Made by a program: the position numbers and the translations under genes. From positions 30,165 through 94,164 of the forward strand of contig CAMBDY010000007.1 in the NCBI GenBank assembly GCA_945865525.1: DNA of 64,000 bases. The letters run 5' to 3'. The stretch's first letter is position 1. Every line of letters begins with the position of its first letter. The stretch comes from Nitrospira lenta (GTDB taxonomy: Bacteria; Nitrospirota; Nitrospiria; Nitrospirales; Nitrospiraceae). The notes under the pieces are model-generated. The model saw only the letters and a program-made list of their open reading frames with translations, was not told the DNA's origin and searched no databases. This document shows, piece by piece, positions 28,040 through 37,872 of this stretch.

Positions 28040-30868
28040 GTGGCAAAGAAATACGTGTACTACTTTGGCGACGGCAAAGCCGAAGGCGCATCTAATATGA
28101 AAGAGCTGCTAGGTGGAAAAGGTGCTGGGCTTGCCGAAATGACGAACCTTGGCATCTCCGTTCCGCCCGGCTTCACGATTTCCACCGAAGCCTGCGTTGA
28201 ATATTACAGAAACGGAAAGAAATATCCGCCCGGGATGTGGGACGATGCGCTGAAGTCGCTCAAGCGGATTGAGCGGTCGATGGGCATGGGGTTTGGCGAT
28301 CCTGAACGGCCTCTATTGGTCTCAGTCCGCTCCGGCGCCAGGGCCTCAATGCCTGGCATGATGGACACGGTGCTGAATGTCGGTTTGACGACTAAAACGG
28401 TCGAGGGACTGGCGGTCAAAACCCGTAACGACCGCTTTGCGCAAGACAGTTATCGGCGTTTCGTCGCAATGTATGGCAGCATCGTGATGGGTGTACCACG
28501 TGAGCATTTCGAAGCGATTCTTAAGCATAAGAAGGCTAAAGTCGGTGTAGCGCATGAGACCCATCTCGATGCACGGCATCTGCGGGAGCTAGTGGCCAGC
28601 TTCAAGGCACTCGTTAAGGAAGAAACCAAAAAAGAGTTTCCCGATGAGCCACTGGAGCAGCTGCGTTTGGCCGTGAACGCCGTCTTTTCGTCCTGGTTTG
28701 GCGCGCGGGCTGTGACCTATCGACGCCTCTACGGGATTCCCGATTCGTGGGGCACGGCTATCAATGTGGTCGCGATGGTCTTTGGAAACATGGGAGAGAC
28801 GAGCGGGACGGGGGTGGCTTTTACGCGCGATCCGGCATCCGGCAACAAGAACTTTTTTGGTGAGTGCTTAATGAACGCCCAGGGCGAGGATGTCGTTGCT
28901 GGTATCAGGACGCCGCTTCCAGTGAATGCCCTCGCAAAGAATGTACCTGAGGCCTACAAGGAATTGGAGCACACCTATAAGAAACTCGAAAAGCATTACC
29001 GAGATATGCTTGATTTAGAGTTCACGATTCAAGAGGGCAAGCTCTACATGCTGCAGACTAGAGTCGGCAAACGGACTGGCATTGCGGCTGTGAAGATTGC
29101 CGTCGATATGGTCCGGGAAGGCCTGATCTCGAAGAAAGAAGCGGTCCAGCGGATTGGGCCTGAGCAATTGTCGCAATATCTCTATCCAATTTTTGATACG
29201 AAAGAAGAGTCGAAGTCCAATCCCCTAGGGAAGGGCCTTCCAGCTGGTCCTGGTGCAGCCGCTGGGAAGATCGCCCTCACGCCGGATAAGGCTGTCGAGA
29301 TGAAAGCAAATGGGGTCCGCGTCGTGTTGGTCCGACAGGAGACGAGCCCAGACGATATTCATGGCATGAACGCTGCGGCTGGATTTTTGACGGCGCGGGG
29401 TGGAATGACGTCTCACGCCGCGGTGGTCGCGCGGCAAATGGGTAAGGTCTGCGTGGCCGGCTGCGACGCGGTGGAGGTGTTGGACGACGAGTCCGTCCGT
29501 ATTGGGGCCAAGGTGTTCCGCGAGGGAGATTATCTCTCGATCAACGGTTCCACCGGTAATGTGTATGAGGGGGACCTGCCCGTCGTCGAATCTGAAATTA
29601 TTCAAGTCATTCAGGGGAAGCTAAATGCGAAGAAGTCGGACAAGTACCAGCGGTTCGCCTTGATTCTCTCTTGGGCCGATAGTGTGCGGACGATGCGCGT
29701 TCGCGCCAATGCGGATGTCCCAGACCAGGCGAAAATTGCGCGAGGCTTTGGCGCCGAAGGGATCGGACTCTGCCGGACAGAACATATGTTCTTTGCTGAG
29801 GATCGCATTACGATCATGCAGAAGATGATCTTGGCACGAACCAAAGAGGAACGGGAAAAGTTTCTTGACCAGCTCCTACCGCTGCAAAAACAGGACTTCA
29901 TTGGGCTTTATCGCGAGATGGCCGGGTTCCCAGTGACCATTCGACTGCTCGATCCGCCGTTGCATGAGTTTCTGCCGAAGCGTGAAGACTTAATGGTAGA
30001 GATTGCGCAACTGGAACTGACCGGGCGCGACGGAGCTAGGCTGGAAGAGAAGCGCCGTCTGTTGGCCCGCGTGGAAGAGCTCCATGAGTTCAATCCTATG
30101 CTTGGACTCCGCGGGTGCCGGCTTGGTATTACGATGCCGGAGATTACCCGTATGCAGGCGAGGGCGATCATGGAGGCGGCTTGCGAGCTGGCTAAGGAAA
30201 GAAAAAAGATCGTTCCTGAGATCATGATTCCGTTGGTGGGGATGGTATCCGAAATGAAGGCGCAAAAGGATTTGATTCGAGAGGTGGCACAGGAGACGAT
30301 GAAGCGGTACAACGTGAAGCTCTCATATCTCGTAGGGACGATGATCGAGCTGCCACGCGCCGCCGTGACAGCGGATCGTATTGCGACCGACGCGGAGTTC
30401 TTTTCCTTCGGCACGAACGATCTCACTCAGACCACGTTCGGTTTTTCCCGCGACGATGCGGCGAAGTTCATCGATTTTTATCGCACCGCTAATATTATGG
30501 ATGCGGACCCCTTTGCGACGCTCGATCGGGAAGGGGTCGGGGCCTTAATGAAGCAGGCTATTGTCGGAGGCCGAAAGACCCGCCCTGGGATCAAGCTTGG
30601 CATCTGTGGTGAGCATGGGGGCGACCCCAGTTCCGTGGAGTTCTGCCATCAGCTCGGCTTGGACTATGTGAGTTGCTCGCCCTATCGCGTCGCCATTGCG
30701 CGGTTGGCTGCGGCTCATGCGGCCTTGGCCGAAGAGGGTGCAAACAGTGTTGCTCCCACGCGTAAGCAGTCAGGGGCTCGTGCAAAGGCGACGAAAACTA
30801 CGAAGGCAACAACCAAGACGAAGTCGGCTCCTCGCAGCCGATCGCGTATCACACGCAAGGAACGGTGA
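28040..30868 (+). CDS. ppdK: Pyruvate, phosphate dikinase with basic C-terminal extension
   Basis: FGDGKAEGASNMKELLGGKGAGLAEMT, GGMTSHAAVVARQMGKVCVAGC; C-terminal Lys/Thr/Arg-rich tail. Confidence 0.96.
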   Translation: MAKKYVYYFGDGKAEGASNMKELLGGKGAGLAEMTNLGISVPPGFTISTEACVEYYRNGKKYPPGMWDDALKSLKRIERSMGMGFGDPERPLLVSVRSGARASMPGMMDTVLNVGLTTKTVEGLAVKTRNDRFAQDSYRRFVAMYGSIVMGVPREHFEAILKHKKAKVGVAHETHLDARHLRELVASFKALVKEETKKEFPDEPLEQLRLAVNAVFSSWFGARAVTYRRLYGIPDSWGTAINVVAMVFGNMGETSGTGVAFTRDPASGNKNFFGECLMNAQGEDVVAGIRTPLPVNALAKNVPEAYKELEHTYKKLEKHYRDMLDLEFTIQEGKLYMLQTRVGKRTGIAAVKIAVDMVREGLISKKEAVQRIGPEQLSQYLYPIFDTKEESKSNPLGKGLPAGPGAAAGKIALTPDKAVEMKANGVRVVLVRQETSPDDIHGMNAAAGFLTARGGMTSHAAVVARQMGKVCVAGCDAVEVLDDESVRIGAKVFREGDYLSINGSTGNVYEGDLPVVESEIIQVIQGKLNAKKSDKYQRFALILSWADSVRTMRVRANADVPDQAKIARGFGAEGIGLCRTEHMFFAEDRITIMQKMILARTKEEREKFLDQLLPLQKQDFIGLYREMAGFPVTIRLLDPPLHEFLPKREDLMVEIAQLELTGRDGARLEEKRRLLARVEELHEFNPMLGLRGCRLGITMPEITRMQARAIMEAACELAKERKKIVPEIMIPLVGMVSEMKAQKDLIREVAQETMKRYNVKLSYLVGTMIELPRAAVTADRIATDAEFFSFGTNDLTQTTFGFSRDDAAKFIDFYRTANIMDADPFATLDREGVGALMKQAIVGGRKTRPGIKLGICGEHGGDPSSVEFCHQLGLDYVSCSPYRVAIARLAAAHAALAEEGANSVAPTRKQSGARAKATKTTKATTKTKSAPRSRSRITRKER

Positions 30869-31983
30869 CTGTCACCACTACGCACCTCCACTTCATGACT
30901 CTGGCGCTTCGTCTCGCAGCGAAGGGCCGAGGTAAGACAAGTCCGAATCCCATGGTCGGTTCCCTTGTGGTTAAGAACGGTGGGATCGTTGGCCGCGGGT
31001 ATCACCACGGGCCCGGGCAACCCCACGCAGAAATTCTTGCCCTGAAGCAAGCAGGGCTCCACGCCAAGGGCGCGACCCTCTACGTTACGCTCGAACCCTG
31101 TTGCCATCTCCTGAAGCGGACCCCTCCGTGTGTGCCGGATATCATTGCGTCAGGGGTCAAAGAGGTGGTGGTAGCGATGACCGATCCCAATCCTTTGGTG
31201 AAGGGGCGTGGTATCGCCGCCTTGCGTAAGGCTGGCCTTATTGTGACGACCGGGATTGCGCAAGAGGGCGTAGCGGAGTTGAATCGCGCCTATCTCCATT
31301 GGGTGACGACAGGTCGTCCCTATGTGATTCTTAAGGCTGGTATGACGTTGGACGGAAAGGTGGCGACGGCGCAGGGGGAATCGCGATGGATCACTGGGCC
31401 GCTCGCGAGACGCCATGCCCACTGGCTGCGGAGTCAGGTGGATGCAGTGCTCGTCGGGGTCGGCACGGTGCTCAAAGATAATCCCTCGTTGACTGCGCGA
31501 CTGTCGGATCGTCCACTCAAGCTGGCGCCGGAGCAACCGTTGCGTGTTGTGCTCGATAGCCAACTCAGGACGAAGCCGAAGGCGAAGGTCTGTGCCGGGC
31601 AAGATGTGGCGAAGACTTTGATTGCGACCACGAACCGTGCGTCAGGCGCACGTCGCCGACTGCTCGAACTAGCAGGGGCGGAAGTCGTCTGTCTTGCGGG
31701 ACAGAGCGGGCAGGTGTCGTTTTTGGCTCTGTTGAGGGTCTTGGGCAAGCGAGGTATCACCTCCCTACTCATCGAGGGAGGTAGCACCGTGAATGCGGCA
31801 GTGTTACGGGCCAAGCTGGTCAATCATGTGTTGCTCTATCTCGCGCCGACTCTGATGGGAGGGCAGGATGCCAAGGCCATGATCGGCGGCCGTAGCCCAA
31901 AACGTTTGGCTCAGGCATTGTCTTTACATCACGTCATGGTCCACCGTATCGGGGACGATTTGGTTGTGGAGGGAGATTTGTGA
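30865..31983 (+). CDS. ribD: Bifunctional riboflavin deaminase/reductase
   Basis: HAEILALKQAG...LYVTLEPCCH..TPPC, KAGMTLDGKVATAQGESRWITG. Confidence 0.95.
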   Translation: MTVTTTHLHFMTLALRLAAKGRGKTSPNPMVGSLVVKNGGIVGRGYHHGPGQPHAEILALKQAGLHAKGATLYVTLEPCCHLLKRTPPCVPDIIASGVKEVVVAMTDPNPLVKGRGIAALRKAGLIVTTGIAQEGVAELNRAYLHWVTTGRPYVILKAGMTLDGKVATAQGESRWITGPLARRHAHWLRSQVDAVLVGVGTVLKDNPSLTARLSDRPLKLAPEQPLRVVLDSQLRTKPKAKVCAGQDVAKTLIATTNRASGARRRLLELAGAEVVCLAGQSGQVSFLALLRVLGKRGITSLLIEGGSTVNAAVLRAKLVNHVLLYLAPTLMGGQDAKAMIGGRSPKRLAQALSLHHVMVHRIGDDLVVEGDL

Positions 31984-32164
31984 CGAGTCGGCTCTGCCCA
32001 GAGCGTTCCTACGCTACCCTTGGTGCCTCTCGCGGCCGACTTGGATGCTGCGTTGTATTTTACTGGGCCAGTGGATTTTGAAAACTTACAATGCGATCTG
32101 TTGTGCGTCTCTTCTAGCAGTCGGTTAACGATGATTCGTTGATGTTACCGCAGACTTTGATCCA

Positions 32165-33004
32165 TTGCTGTGCTCGATCCATCCACCAATGATCTTCAAA
32201 GGGCGTTGTTTGCCAAAATCCTACTGTCTGTGGTTGGCCGTCGTGCTGTGGCTGAGTACGGACGGTTACGTCCTCGCCGCGCAAGTGGAAATCTGTTCCT
32301 TGCCAGCCCAGCTTGCAGGGGTAGCCTTCCCAGTGGAACTGGTTGAGGCGGACTGGCTGTGCCGGATGCAGCCGATCGTCAGCAACTATACAACGGCGAA
32401 TAAGCTCGGCCCGCTGCGCACTCCGCTGTCTGAATCGGTCTACTCTCATCTCTTGGACCATCCGCCCATGACCGCATCCCTCATGAATCGCCTCGGTCTC
32501 GCACCCTATCAATCGGAGCCACGGGGTCCCCTACGCTATTGGGGTAATGATGGCGAGGGGACAGAGGGGATCGTCCAGCTCGTCTATCAGGACCGCGCGA
32601 ACCGAATTTATTACTTAGAAGGATCGCATCAGAGCCACTTTCTCCCGCGCATTACTGGAAAGGCCGTGGTGTTGCTCAGGATGAATCAGGTGACGGACTC
32701 GAGTGGGGTAGAGGCGATGGAGAGCACGTTCGTCTACTACACGAGATTAGACAGCCGTCTCCTCTCAGGAATCGCCTCGCTGCTTCGGCCCCTTGTGGGC
32801 AGTATGGTAACCAGGAAGCTAGAGCGGGGTGTCGATTCCGTCAATCGCTTGAGTCAGGCGATGAGGCAGCAGCCCGATCGAGTCATATCTGAAGCGGCAA
32901 AACCACCGGCCTTATCTTCCGACGAGACAGTCTTCTTGAAGGAGGCACTGCAGGCTCTTCGTCATTTAGGAAGGGCCACACCATCGAAGGTGGTGGCGCC
33001 ATGA
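32165..33004 (+). CDS. Hypothetical secreted protein
   Basis: 279 aa, signal-like N-terminus, overlaps start of the MFS gene by 4 nt. Confidence 0.65.
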   Translation: MLCSIHPPMIFKGRCLPKSYCLWLAVVLWLSTDGYVLAAQVEICSLPAQLAGVAFPVELVEADWLCRMQPIVSNYTTANKLGPLRTPLSESVYSHLLDHPPMTASLMNRLGLAPYQSEPRGPLRYWGNDGEGTEGIVQLVYQDRANRIYYLEGSHQSHFLPRITGKAVVLLRMNQVTDSSGVEAMESTFVYYTRLDSRLLSGIASLLRPLVGSMVTRKLERGVDSVNRLSQAMRQQPDRVISEAAKPPALSSDETVFLKEALQALRHLGRATPSKVVAP

Positions 33005-34197
33005 CGACCTCACGTAGCTTCACCTTGCTCTGCACCGTCGGCGTCTTCTGCTTTATCAGCTACAACATGGTCCGGATGCCGGTGCTGGCTTTGTTTGCAG
33101 AATCGCTAGGGGCTAGTCCTGAACGGATTGGGCTCATTCTGTCGGTCTCGACCCTCACCGGGGTGTTTCTTAAATTGCCGTCCGGGGCGCTATCCGACAT
33201 CTATGGACGGCGCTATCTCTTGCGGATCGGCGTGGTTGCCTTCGGGCTCCCGCCATTTCTCTATCCTTGGATAACCGATCTCGATGTCTTGACCACCTTG
33301 CGCATGTTTCACGGGCTAGCCACCGCCATCTTTGCCCCGAGCGCTCTGGCGACCGTGGCAGATCTCTATCGTGAACGGCGAGGCGCTGCGCTCGGCACCT
33401 ACACGGCCTCGACACAATTTGGGGCCTTGCTGGGCCCCTTCATCGGTGGCTATCTCATCTATGCATCGGGATTCTCTATGGCCTTCTTGACGGCAGGCCT
33501 CTTCGGCTGTATCGCCATCGTGATTTTCTATAGCCTACATCTTACGCCGCCTCCCCCGCGTGTGCAGGAGAAGGGGATGGCCCCGTTGCTGGCAGAGATG
33601 TGGAAGGGCTTCCAAGTGGTGGTTAAGAATCGCAAGCTCCTCGTCACCAGCGCAACAGACGCGGCCAAGATGATGGCGAACGGGGCCTTGATGGCCTTTC
33701 TTCCGCTTTATGGCATTTCGGTGGGATTGAATCCTGGAGAAATCGGGTTGCTCTTCACGGTACAAGCCCTTACGTCGCTGGTGTCCAAGCCGATCATGGG
33801 GCGGGTGTCCGATCGCGTTGGGCGGCAGCCGCTCATCGTCATTGGCCTTATGATCTGCGCCGCAACCTTTGCCTGTATTCCTCAGGTCTCGATGTTCTGG
33901 TTGCTGTTGGTGTTGTCGGCTGGCTTTGGATTCGGCGAAGCCGTCGTCTCCTCTTCTTCGTCCGCGCTGGTTGCCGACAGTTCAGAATTCAAGACGCTTG
34001 GAGCGGGGATGGGGATGCAGGGGGCGATTGGAGACATTGGCCATGCCAGCGGGCCGCTCCTAGCAGGCATTCTCATCGCGCATTTGAACTATGCCAATGC
34101 CTTTGCCATTATTGCAGGAGTCCAGCTGGTTGCGGCATCATTGTTCTGGATAACGGTGAGACGGGCGTCGTATGAGTGGGATATAATCCGCCGATGA
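33001..34197 (+). CDS. MFS transporter
   Basis: LPSGALSDIYGRRYLLRIG, GRVSDRVGRQPLIVIG, 12-TM pattern. Confidence 0.92.
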   Translation: MTTSRSFTLLCTVGVFCFISYNMVRMPVLALFAESLGASPERIGLILSVSTLTGVFLKLPSGALSDIYGRRYLLRIGVVAFGLPPFLYPWITDLDVLTTLRMFHGLATAIFAPSALATVADLYRERRGAALGTYTASTQFGALLGPFIGGYLIYASGFSMAFLTAGLFGCIAIVIFYSLHLTPPPPRVQEKGMAPLLAEMWKGFQVVVKNRKLLVTSATDAAKMMANGALMAFLPLYGISVGLNPGEIGLLFTVQALTSLVSKPIMGRVSDRVGRQPLIVIGLMICAATFACIPQVSMFWLLLVLSAGFGFGEAVVSSSSSALVADSSEFKTLGAGMGMQGAIGDIGHASGPLLAGILIAHLNYANAFAIIAGVQLVAASLFWITVRRASYEWDIIRR

Positions 34198-34310
34198 TGA
34201 CGACTAGTGCGACTACGAATATGGTGATTGGCGCTTTGGCCGTTCTTGGCCTGCTGGTGCTGATTGCTGTATTTGTCTATGTTGTGAAACGCCTTATGAG
34301 GGATGAGTAA
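34194..34310 (+). CDS. 38-aa single-TM small protein
   Basis: MMTTSATTNMVIGALAVLGLLVLIAVFVYVVKRLMRDE; 4-nt overlap with the MFS stop and 1-nt overlap with ribE ATG; absent from the ORF track. Confidence 0.6.
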   Translation: MMTTSATTNMVIGALAVLGLLVLIAVFVYVVKRLMRDE

Positions 34311-34936
34311 TGTTCACAGGTATCGTTGAAGAGCTCGGCGCTATCGTCTCGATTGATAAGGCTCTCACAGGAACGCGGGTGACGATTTTGGCTTCAACCG
34401 TGATGGGTGATCTCAAAATTGGAGATAGTGTCAGCGTCAATGGCACCTGTTTGACCGTGGTCAGTAAGAGCGAGCGCAATTTCTCGGTGGAGGTCTCTCC
34501 TGAAACTCTTTCCGTCACGACTCTCGGGCTGCTCACAGCCGGATCGCCACTGAACCTGGAGCGGGCGATGAAGCTTAATGAAAGGCTGGGCGGACACCTC
34601 GTGTCTGGTCACGTAGATGGCATCGGCACGGTACGCAGACGCCAGCAGGACGGAAATGCGATTTTGTTCACGATCGAAGCTGCGTCGGAGATTCTGCGCC
34701 ACTGTGTTGTGAAGGGGTCTATCACGGTTGACGGCATCAGCCTGACGATTAACCAGGTGACAGACCGTAGCTTCTCCGTCGGGATTATTCCACACACGGC
34801 GACGATCACCAGCCTGGGTCTCAAGCAAGTGGGCGACCAGGTCAATCTCGAATCAGATCTGATTGGAAAATACGTCGAACGATTATTGGAAGAAAGGGCG
34901 CAGCTCCATACCAAGCCGACTCCTGTGATCGATTAA
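34310..34936 (+). CDS. ribE: Riboflavin synthase alpha chain
   Basis: MFTGIVEELG, GHLVSGHVDGIG, duplicated lumazine-binding domains. Confidence 0.96.
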   Translation: MFTGIVEELGAIVSIDKALTGTRVTILASTVMGDLKIGDSVSVNGTCLTVVSKSERNFSVEVSPETLSVTTLGLLTAGSPLNLERAMKLNERLGGHLVSGHVDGIGTVRRRQQDGNAILFTIEAASEILRHCVVKGSITVDGISLTINQVTDRSFSVGIIPHTATITSLGLKQVGDQVNLESDLIGKYVERLLEERAQLHTKPTPVID

Positions 34937-34972
34937 GATTATATTCAGAAGCGCAGGCTCCTTTAACAGGAG

Positions 34973-35120
34973 GCTGAAACAGTTCGCCAGCGTCGTTCTC
35001 GGCTTGTCAAAATCCCCAACGTGCCCCTGAGGGTTCGCCTCCGGCTCAGTTCGCCTGCGGCTTTACAGGACGCACTGTTTGAGCATCCTGTGGGTGTACG
35101 CGGCAGTTTCTTCTAACCTG
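34973..35120. repeat. Dispersed repeat-like intergenic element
   Basis: GCTGAAACAGTTCGCCAGCGTCGTTCTCGGC resembles 59687-59717; internal imperfect repeat GTTCGCCTCCGGCTCAGTTCGCCTGCGGC. Confidence 0.5.
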
Positions 35121-35182
35121 GTAATCCACGATTGGTAGCTGTCAAGCTTAGCCCACAGGCTCGACGGCTGGAAAGAGTTTAG

Positions 35183-35920
35183 ATGGCGCAGAAGTCTTCA
35201 TTATCGTCTAAACGGTTCACCGTGGATCGGCTCCTCTCAAAGCTGGGGGTTGCTTCTCGTGGCACGAGCCAGGAATGGATTCGTGCAGGGCGAGTCCAGG
35301 TGAATGGGCGAGTCATTCGAGATCCAGCTACGTGGGTCCTGTGGCCGAAAGATGCACTCGCGGTTGACGATAAGTCGATCAAAGATTCGGCTAAACGGTT
35401 TATCCTCTTTTATAAACCCAAGGGGGTCATCACGACGCACAGTGATGAAAAAGACCGGAAGACGATTTTCGATGTCTTACCGACAGACCTAGGTTATCTG
35501 CATGCGGTTGGGAGACTCGATCAGGCGACTAGCGGGCTTCTTCTCCTTACGAACGATTCGACTCTGTCGAGCTATCTCACCGATCCTAGGCACAAAGTGC
35601 TGAGGACCTATTTAGTCTCTGTGCGGGGAGAATTCACGGAGGGTCAAGCCAAAGATGCCACAATTGGAGTGGTCGAAGAGGGCGAGCGCCTTCAGTGCCA
35701 CAGCGTCAAGATTCAAAAAAGCTCAGGGCGAGAATCACATCTGGAGGTGGTACTGGTTCAAGGGAAGAACCGTGAAATCAGAAGACTTTTCAAGGCTTTG
35801 GGGCATGAAGTGACCAGGCTTAGGCGCATTCAGTACGGTCCCTTTAAATTGGAAGAGCTCGAGCCCGGAGCTTGGCGCGAGATCCCGATCGCGGACGTGA
35901 GGAAGGCGCTCCGACTGTGA
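35183..35920 (+). CDS. Pseudouridine synthase (RsuA/RluB/E/F family)
   Basis: S4 domain, VGRLDQATSGLLLLTNDSTL, GKNREIRRLFKALGHEVTRLRRIQYGP. Confidence 0.93.
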   Translation: MAQKSSLSSKRFTVDRLLSKLGVASRGTSQEWIRAGRVQVNGRVIRDPATWVLWPKDALAVDDKSIKDSAKRFILFYKPKGVITTHSDEKDRKTIFDVLPTDLGYLHAVGRLDQATSGLLLLTNDSTLSSYLTDPRHKVLRTYLVSVRGEFTEGQAKDATIGVVEEGERLQCHSVKIQKSSGRESHLEVVLVQGKNREIRRLFKALGHEVTRLRRIQYGPFKLEELEPGAWREIPIADVRKALRL

Positions 35921-35965
35921 CCAGCTTTTCGCTCCCTTCGGCGCCCTACCATCCCCACTTGGCAA

Positions 35966-37600
35966 TTAAAAATTTCCCGCCTGCACCACATCATCTAGGC
36001 TGTTGATGTCGAGCCAGTGGCCTGCCGTATAGAGGACCCGGATCGGATAGTCGCGCTGCAACAATTCTTGGATGAGCTGGGGGATGGCGGCTTTGCGGTT
36101 GGCGGGCTTGGCCAGTATCTCTGCAATGATGCTGGTGATGAGGGTGGTGGCGCTGGGTGAGACTTTGAGGAAGCCCATCCAGACCCCGTGGATGGATTCG
36201 TGGGGAAGCGTGGCTCCCAATTGCTTGAGGTAGATCTTGGCATTGAAGGCTTTTCTCGAATTGGGAATGGTGCATTCGGCAAATCCGCCAAGGCGGGCAT
36301 AGCCGCCCTGCTCCTGCCAGTTGCTGTCGACGAAAATTACACAGTCATCAGTCTCCTGGCAGAGAGACTGGGGAATGTATTTATTGAAGAGGACGTCGCC
36401 ATAGGAAATGATCGTGCTTTGGGCCGGTCCTTTTCTGGATTGGAGGGCCTTGAGCAGGGAATCCAGTTCGCCAGTGTCCGCAAAGTCGTTGTTGTCGACA
36501 TAGGTCAGGTTAGGCAGATTCACGGCTTCTTTCTTATACCCGCGCACGACGACGATATCTTTAATGCCCACGGCATTATAGGCATCGACGATGTGGGAGA
36601 GGATCGGCGCGCCCTGGATCTTGACCATCGTTTTGGGCTGCTGCTCGGTGAGTGTTTCCAGTTCCTTCCCTCGGGAGGCGGCTAGCACAATGGCCGAGGT
36701 GCCTTCGGCGCCTTTGGGGAAGTAGCGGTCTTCGGCTTCCTGGAGCTCTGCAGCGTTTTGTAGGCGAAAAATTTCTGAGACCGACGCGACCTTGTCTTCA
36801 ATGGAGAGCAGATGCTCCTGCTCTTTGAGCGTCTTTGCGGTTTTCTGCATGGCGGTCACGGAGGACCGCAGCATATGGTTAGCCCAAATCACCATTGAGA
36901 AACCCTGTTGGCGAAACACATCGGTTGGTGTGGCATAGTACTTCGTCGGCACGATCACGACCGGGCAGCGGCTGCCCCATTCCTGCTTGAACGCTAGAAT
37001 TTCATCCGGTACAGAGAGGGCGCTGTGAATAAGAATGCCGTCCGCTCCCGCCTCATGATAGGCCTCGGCGCGGCGTAAGGCCTCCGCCAGACCCCAGCCG
37101 CAGATGAAAGCCTCGACTCTGGCAATGATGGAAAAATTCGGATCGGTCTGGGCGTCTTTGCCTGCCTTGATCTTGCCACAGAACTCCTGCATGTCCGCCA
37201 TGGGCTGGGTACCACCCTTGATGAAGCTGTTAGTTTTGGGAAAGAGCTTGTCTTCGATACAGACCGCGGCAATTTTGCGTTGTTCCAGCTTGCGGACCAG
37301 GCGCTGCATGTTGTTGAAATTGCCATAGCCCGTGTCGCCATCCAGGAGGATGGGAATTGCGGCGGCATCGGACATGAATTCCAGATCCTCCAAGACTTGC
37401 GTCCAGCTGGCCTCGTTGTTGTCACGGACGCAGAATTGAGCGGAAATGGACAGGCCACTGGCCCAGATCCCTTTGAAACCAGCCTCCTGGACGATTTTGG
37501 CGCTGAGGCCATTATGGGCTTCACAGATAAATTCCAGCTGCTCCGATGTGAGGAGCTTCCGAAATTGATGTGCTGCGGTGATGCCTGTAATCAAACTCAT
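35966..37600 (-). CDS. Phosphoenolpyruvate mutase fused to a nucleotidyltransferase domain
   Basis: [14 protein letters not shown]-mutase signature, [14 protein letters not shown]-terminal [31 protein letters not shown]. Confidence 0.9.
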   Translation of the reverse strand: MSLITGITAAHQFRKLLTSEQLEFICEAHNGLSAKIVQEAGFKGIWASGLSISAQFCVRDNNEASWTQVLEDLEFMSDAAAIPILLDGDTGYGNFNNMQRLVRKLEQRKIAAVCIEDKLFPKTNSFIKGGTQPMADMQEFCGKIKAGKDAQTDPNFSIIARVEAFICGWGLAEALRRAEAYHEAGADGILIHSALSVPDEILAFKQEWGSRCPVVIVPTKYYATPTDVFRQQGFSMVIWANHMLRSSVTAMQKTAKTLKEQEHLLSIEDKVASVSEIFRLQNAAELQEAEDRYFPKGAEGTSAIVLAASRGKELETLTEQQPKTMVKIQGAPILSHIVDAYNAVGIKDIVVVRGYKKEAVNLPNLTYVDNNDFADTGELDSLLKALQSRKGPAQSTIISYGDVLFNKYIPQSLCQETDDCVIFVDSNWQEQGGYARLGGFAECTIPNSRKAFNAKIYLKQLGATLPHESIHGVWMGFLKVSPSATTLITSIIAEILAKPANRKAAIPQLIQELLQRDYPIRVLYTAGHWLDINSLDDVVQAGNF

Positions 37601-37646
37601 GGAGTCCTTTCCTGCTAGGCGCCGAGTGGGCCAGAGCGGCCTGACG

Positions 37647-37862
37647 CTATGGCTCGTTCTCTGCTGAGGACCGGTAGGCGAAATAGAGTGCCATCGCTCC
37701 TCCGACGGCGATGAGCAGGCCCGCCCAGAGTCTGGAGGGAAAGCTCAGGGGGCTGATGTAACGGTGGTAGAGGAGGGGCAGCAGAATTGAGGCCAGTAGA
37801 GCCATGGCAAGACCCAGCATGTGACGCTTGCGATAGATCGGTTCGCCCGGTTTACGTGTCAT
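37647..37862 (-). CDS. Small membrane protein, unknown
   Basis: [32 protein letters not shown]..., two hydrophobic segments. Confidence 0.6.
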   Translation of the reverse strand: MTRKPGEPIYRKRHMLGLAMALLASILLPLLYHRYISPLSFPSRLWAGLLIAVGGAMALYFAYRSSAENEP

Positions 37863-37872
37863 ATTGGCTGTT

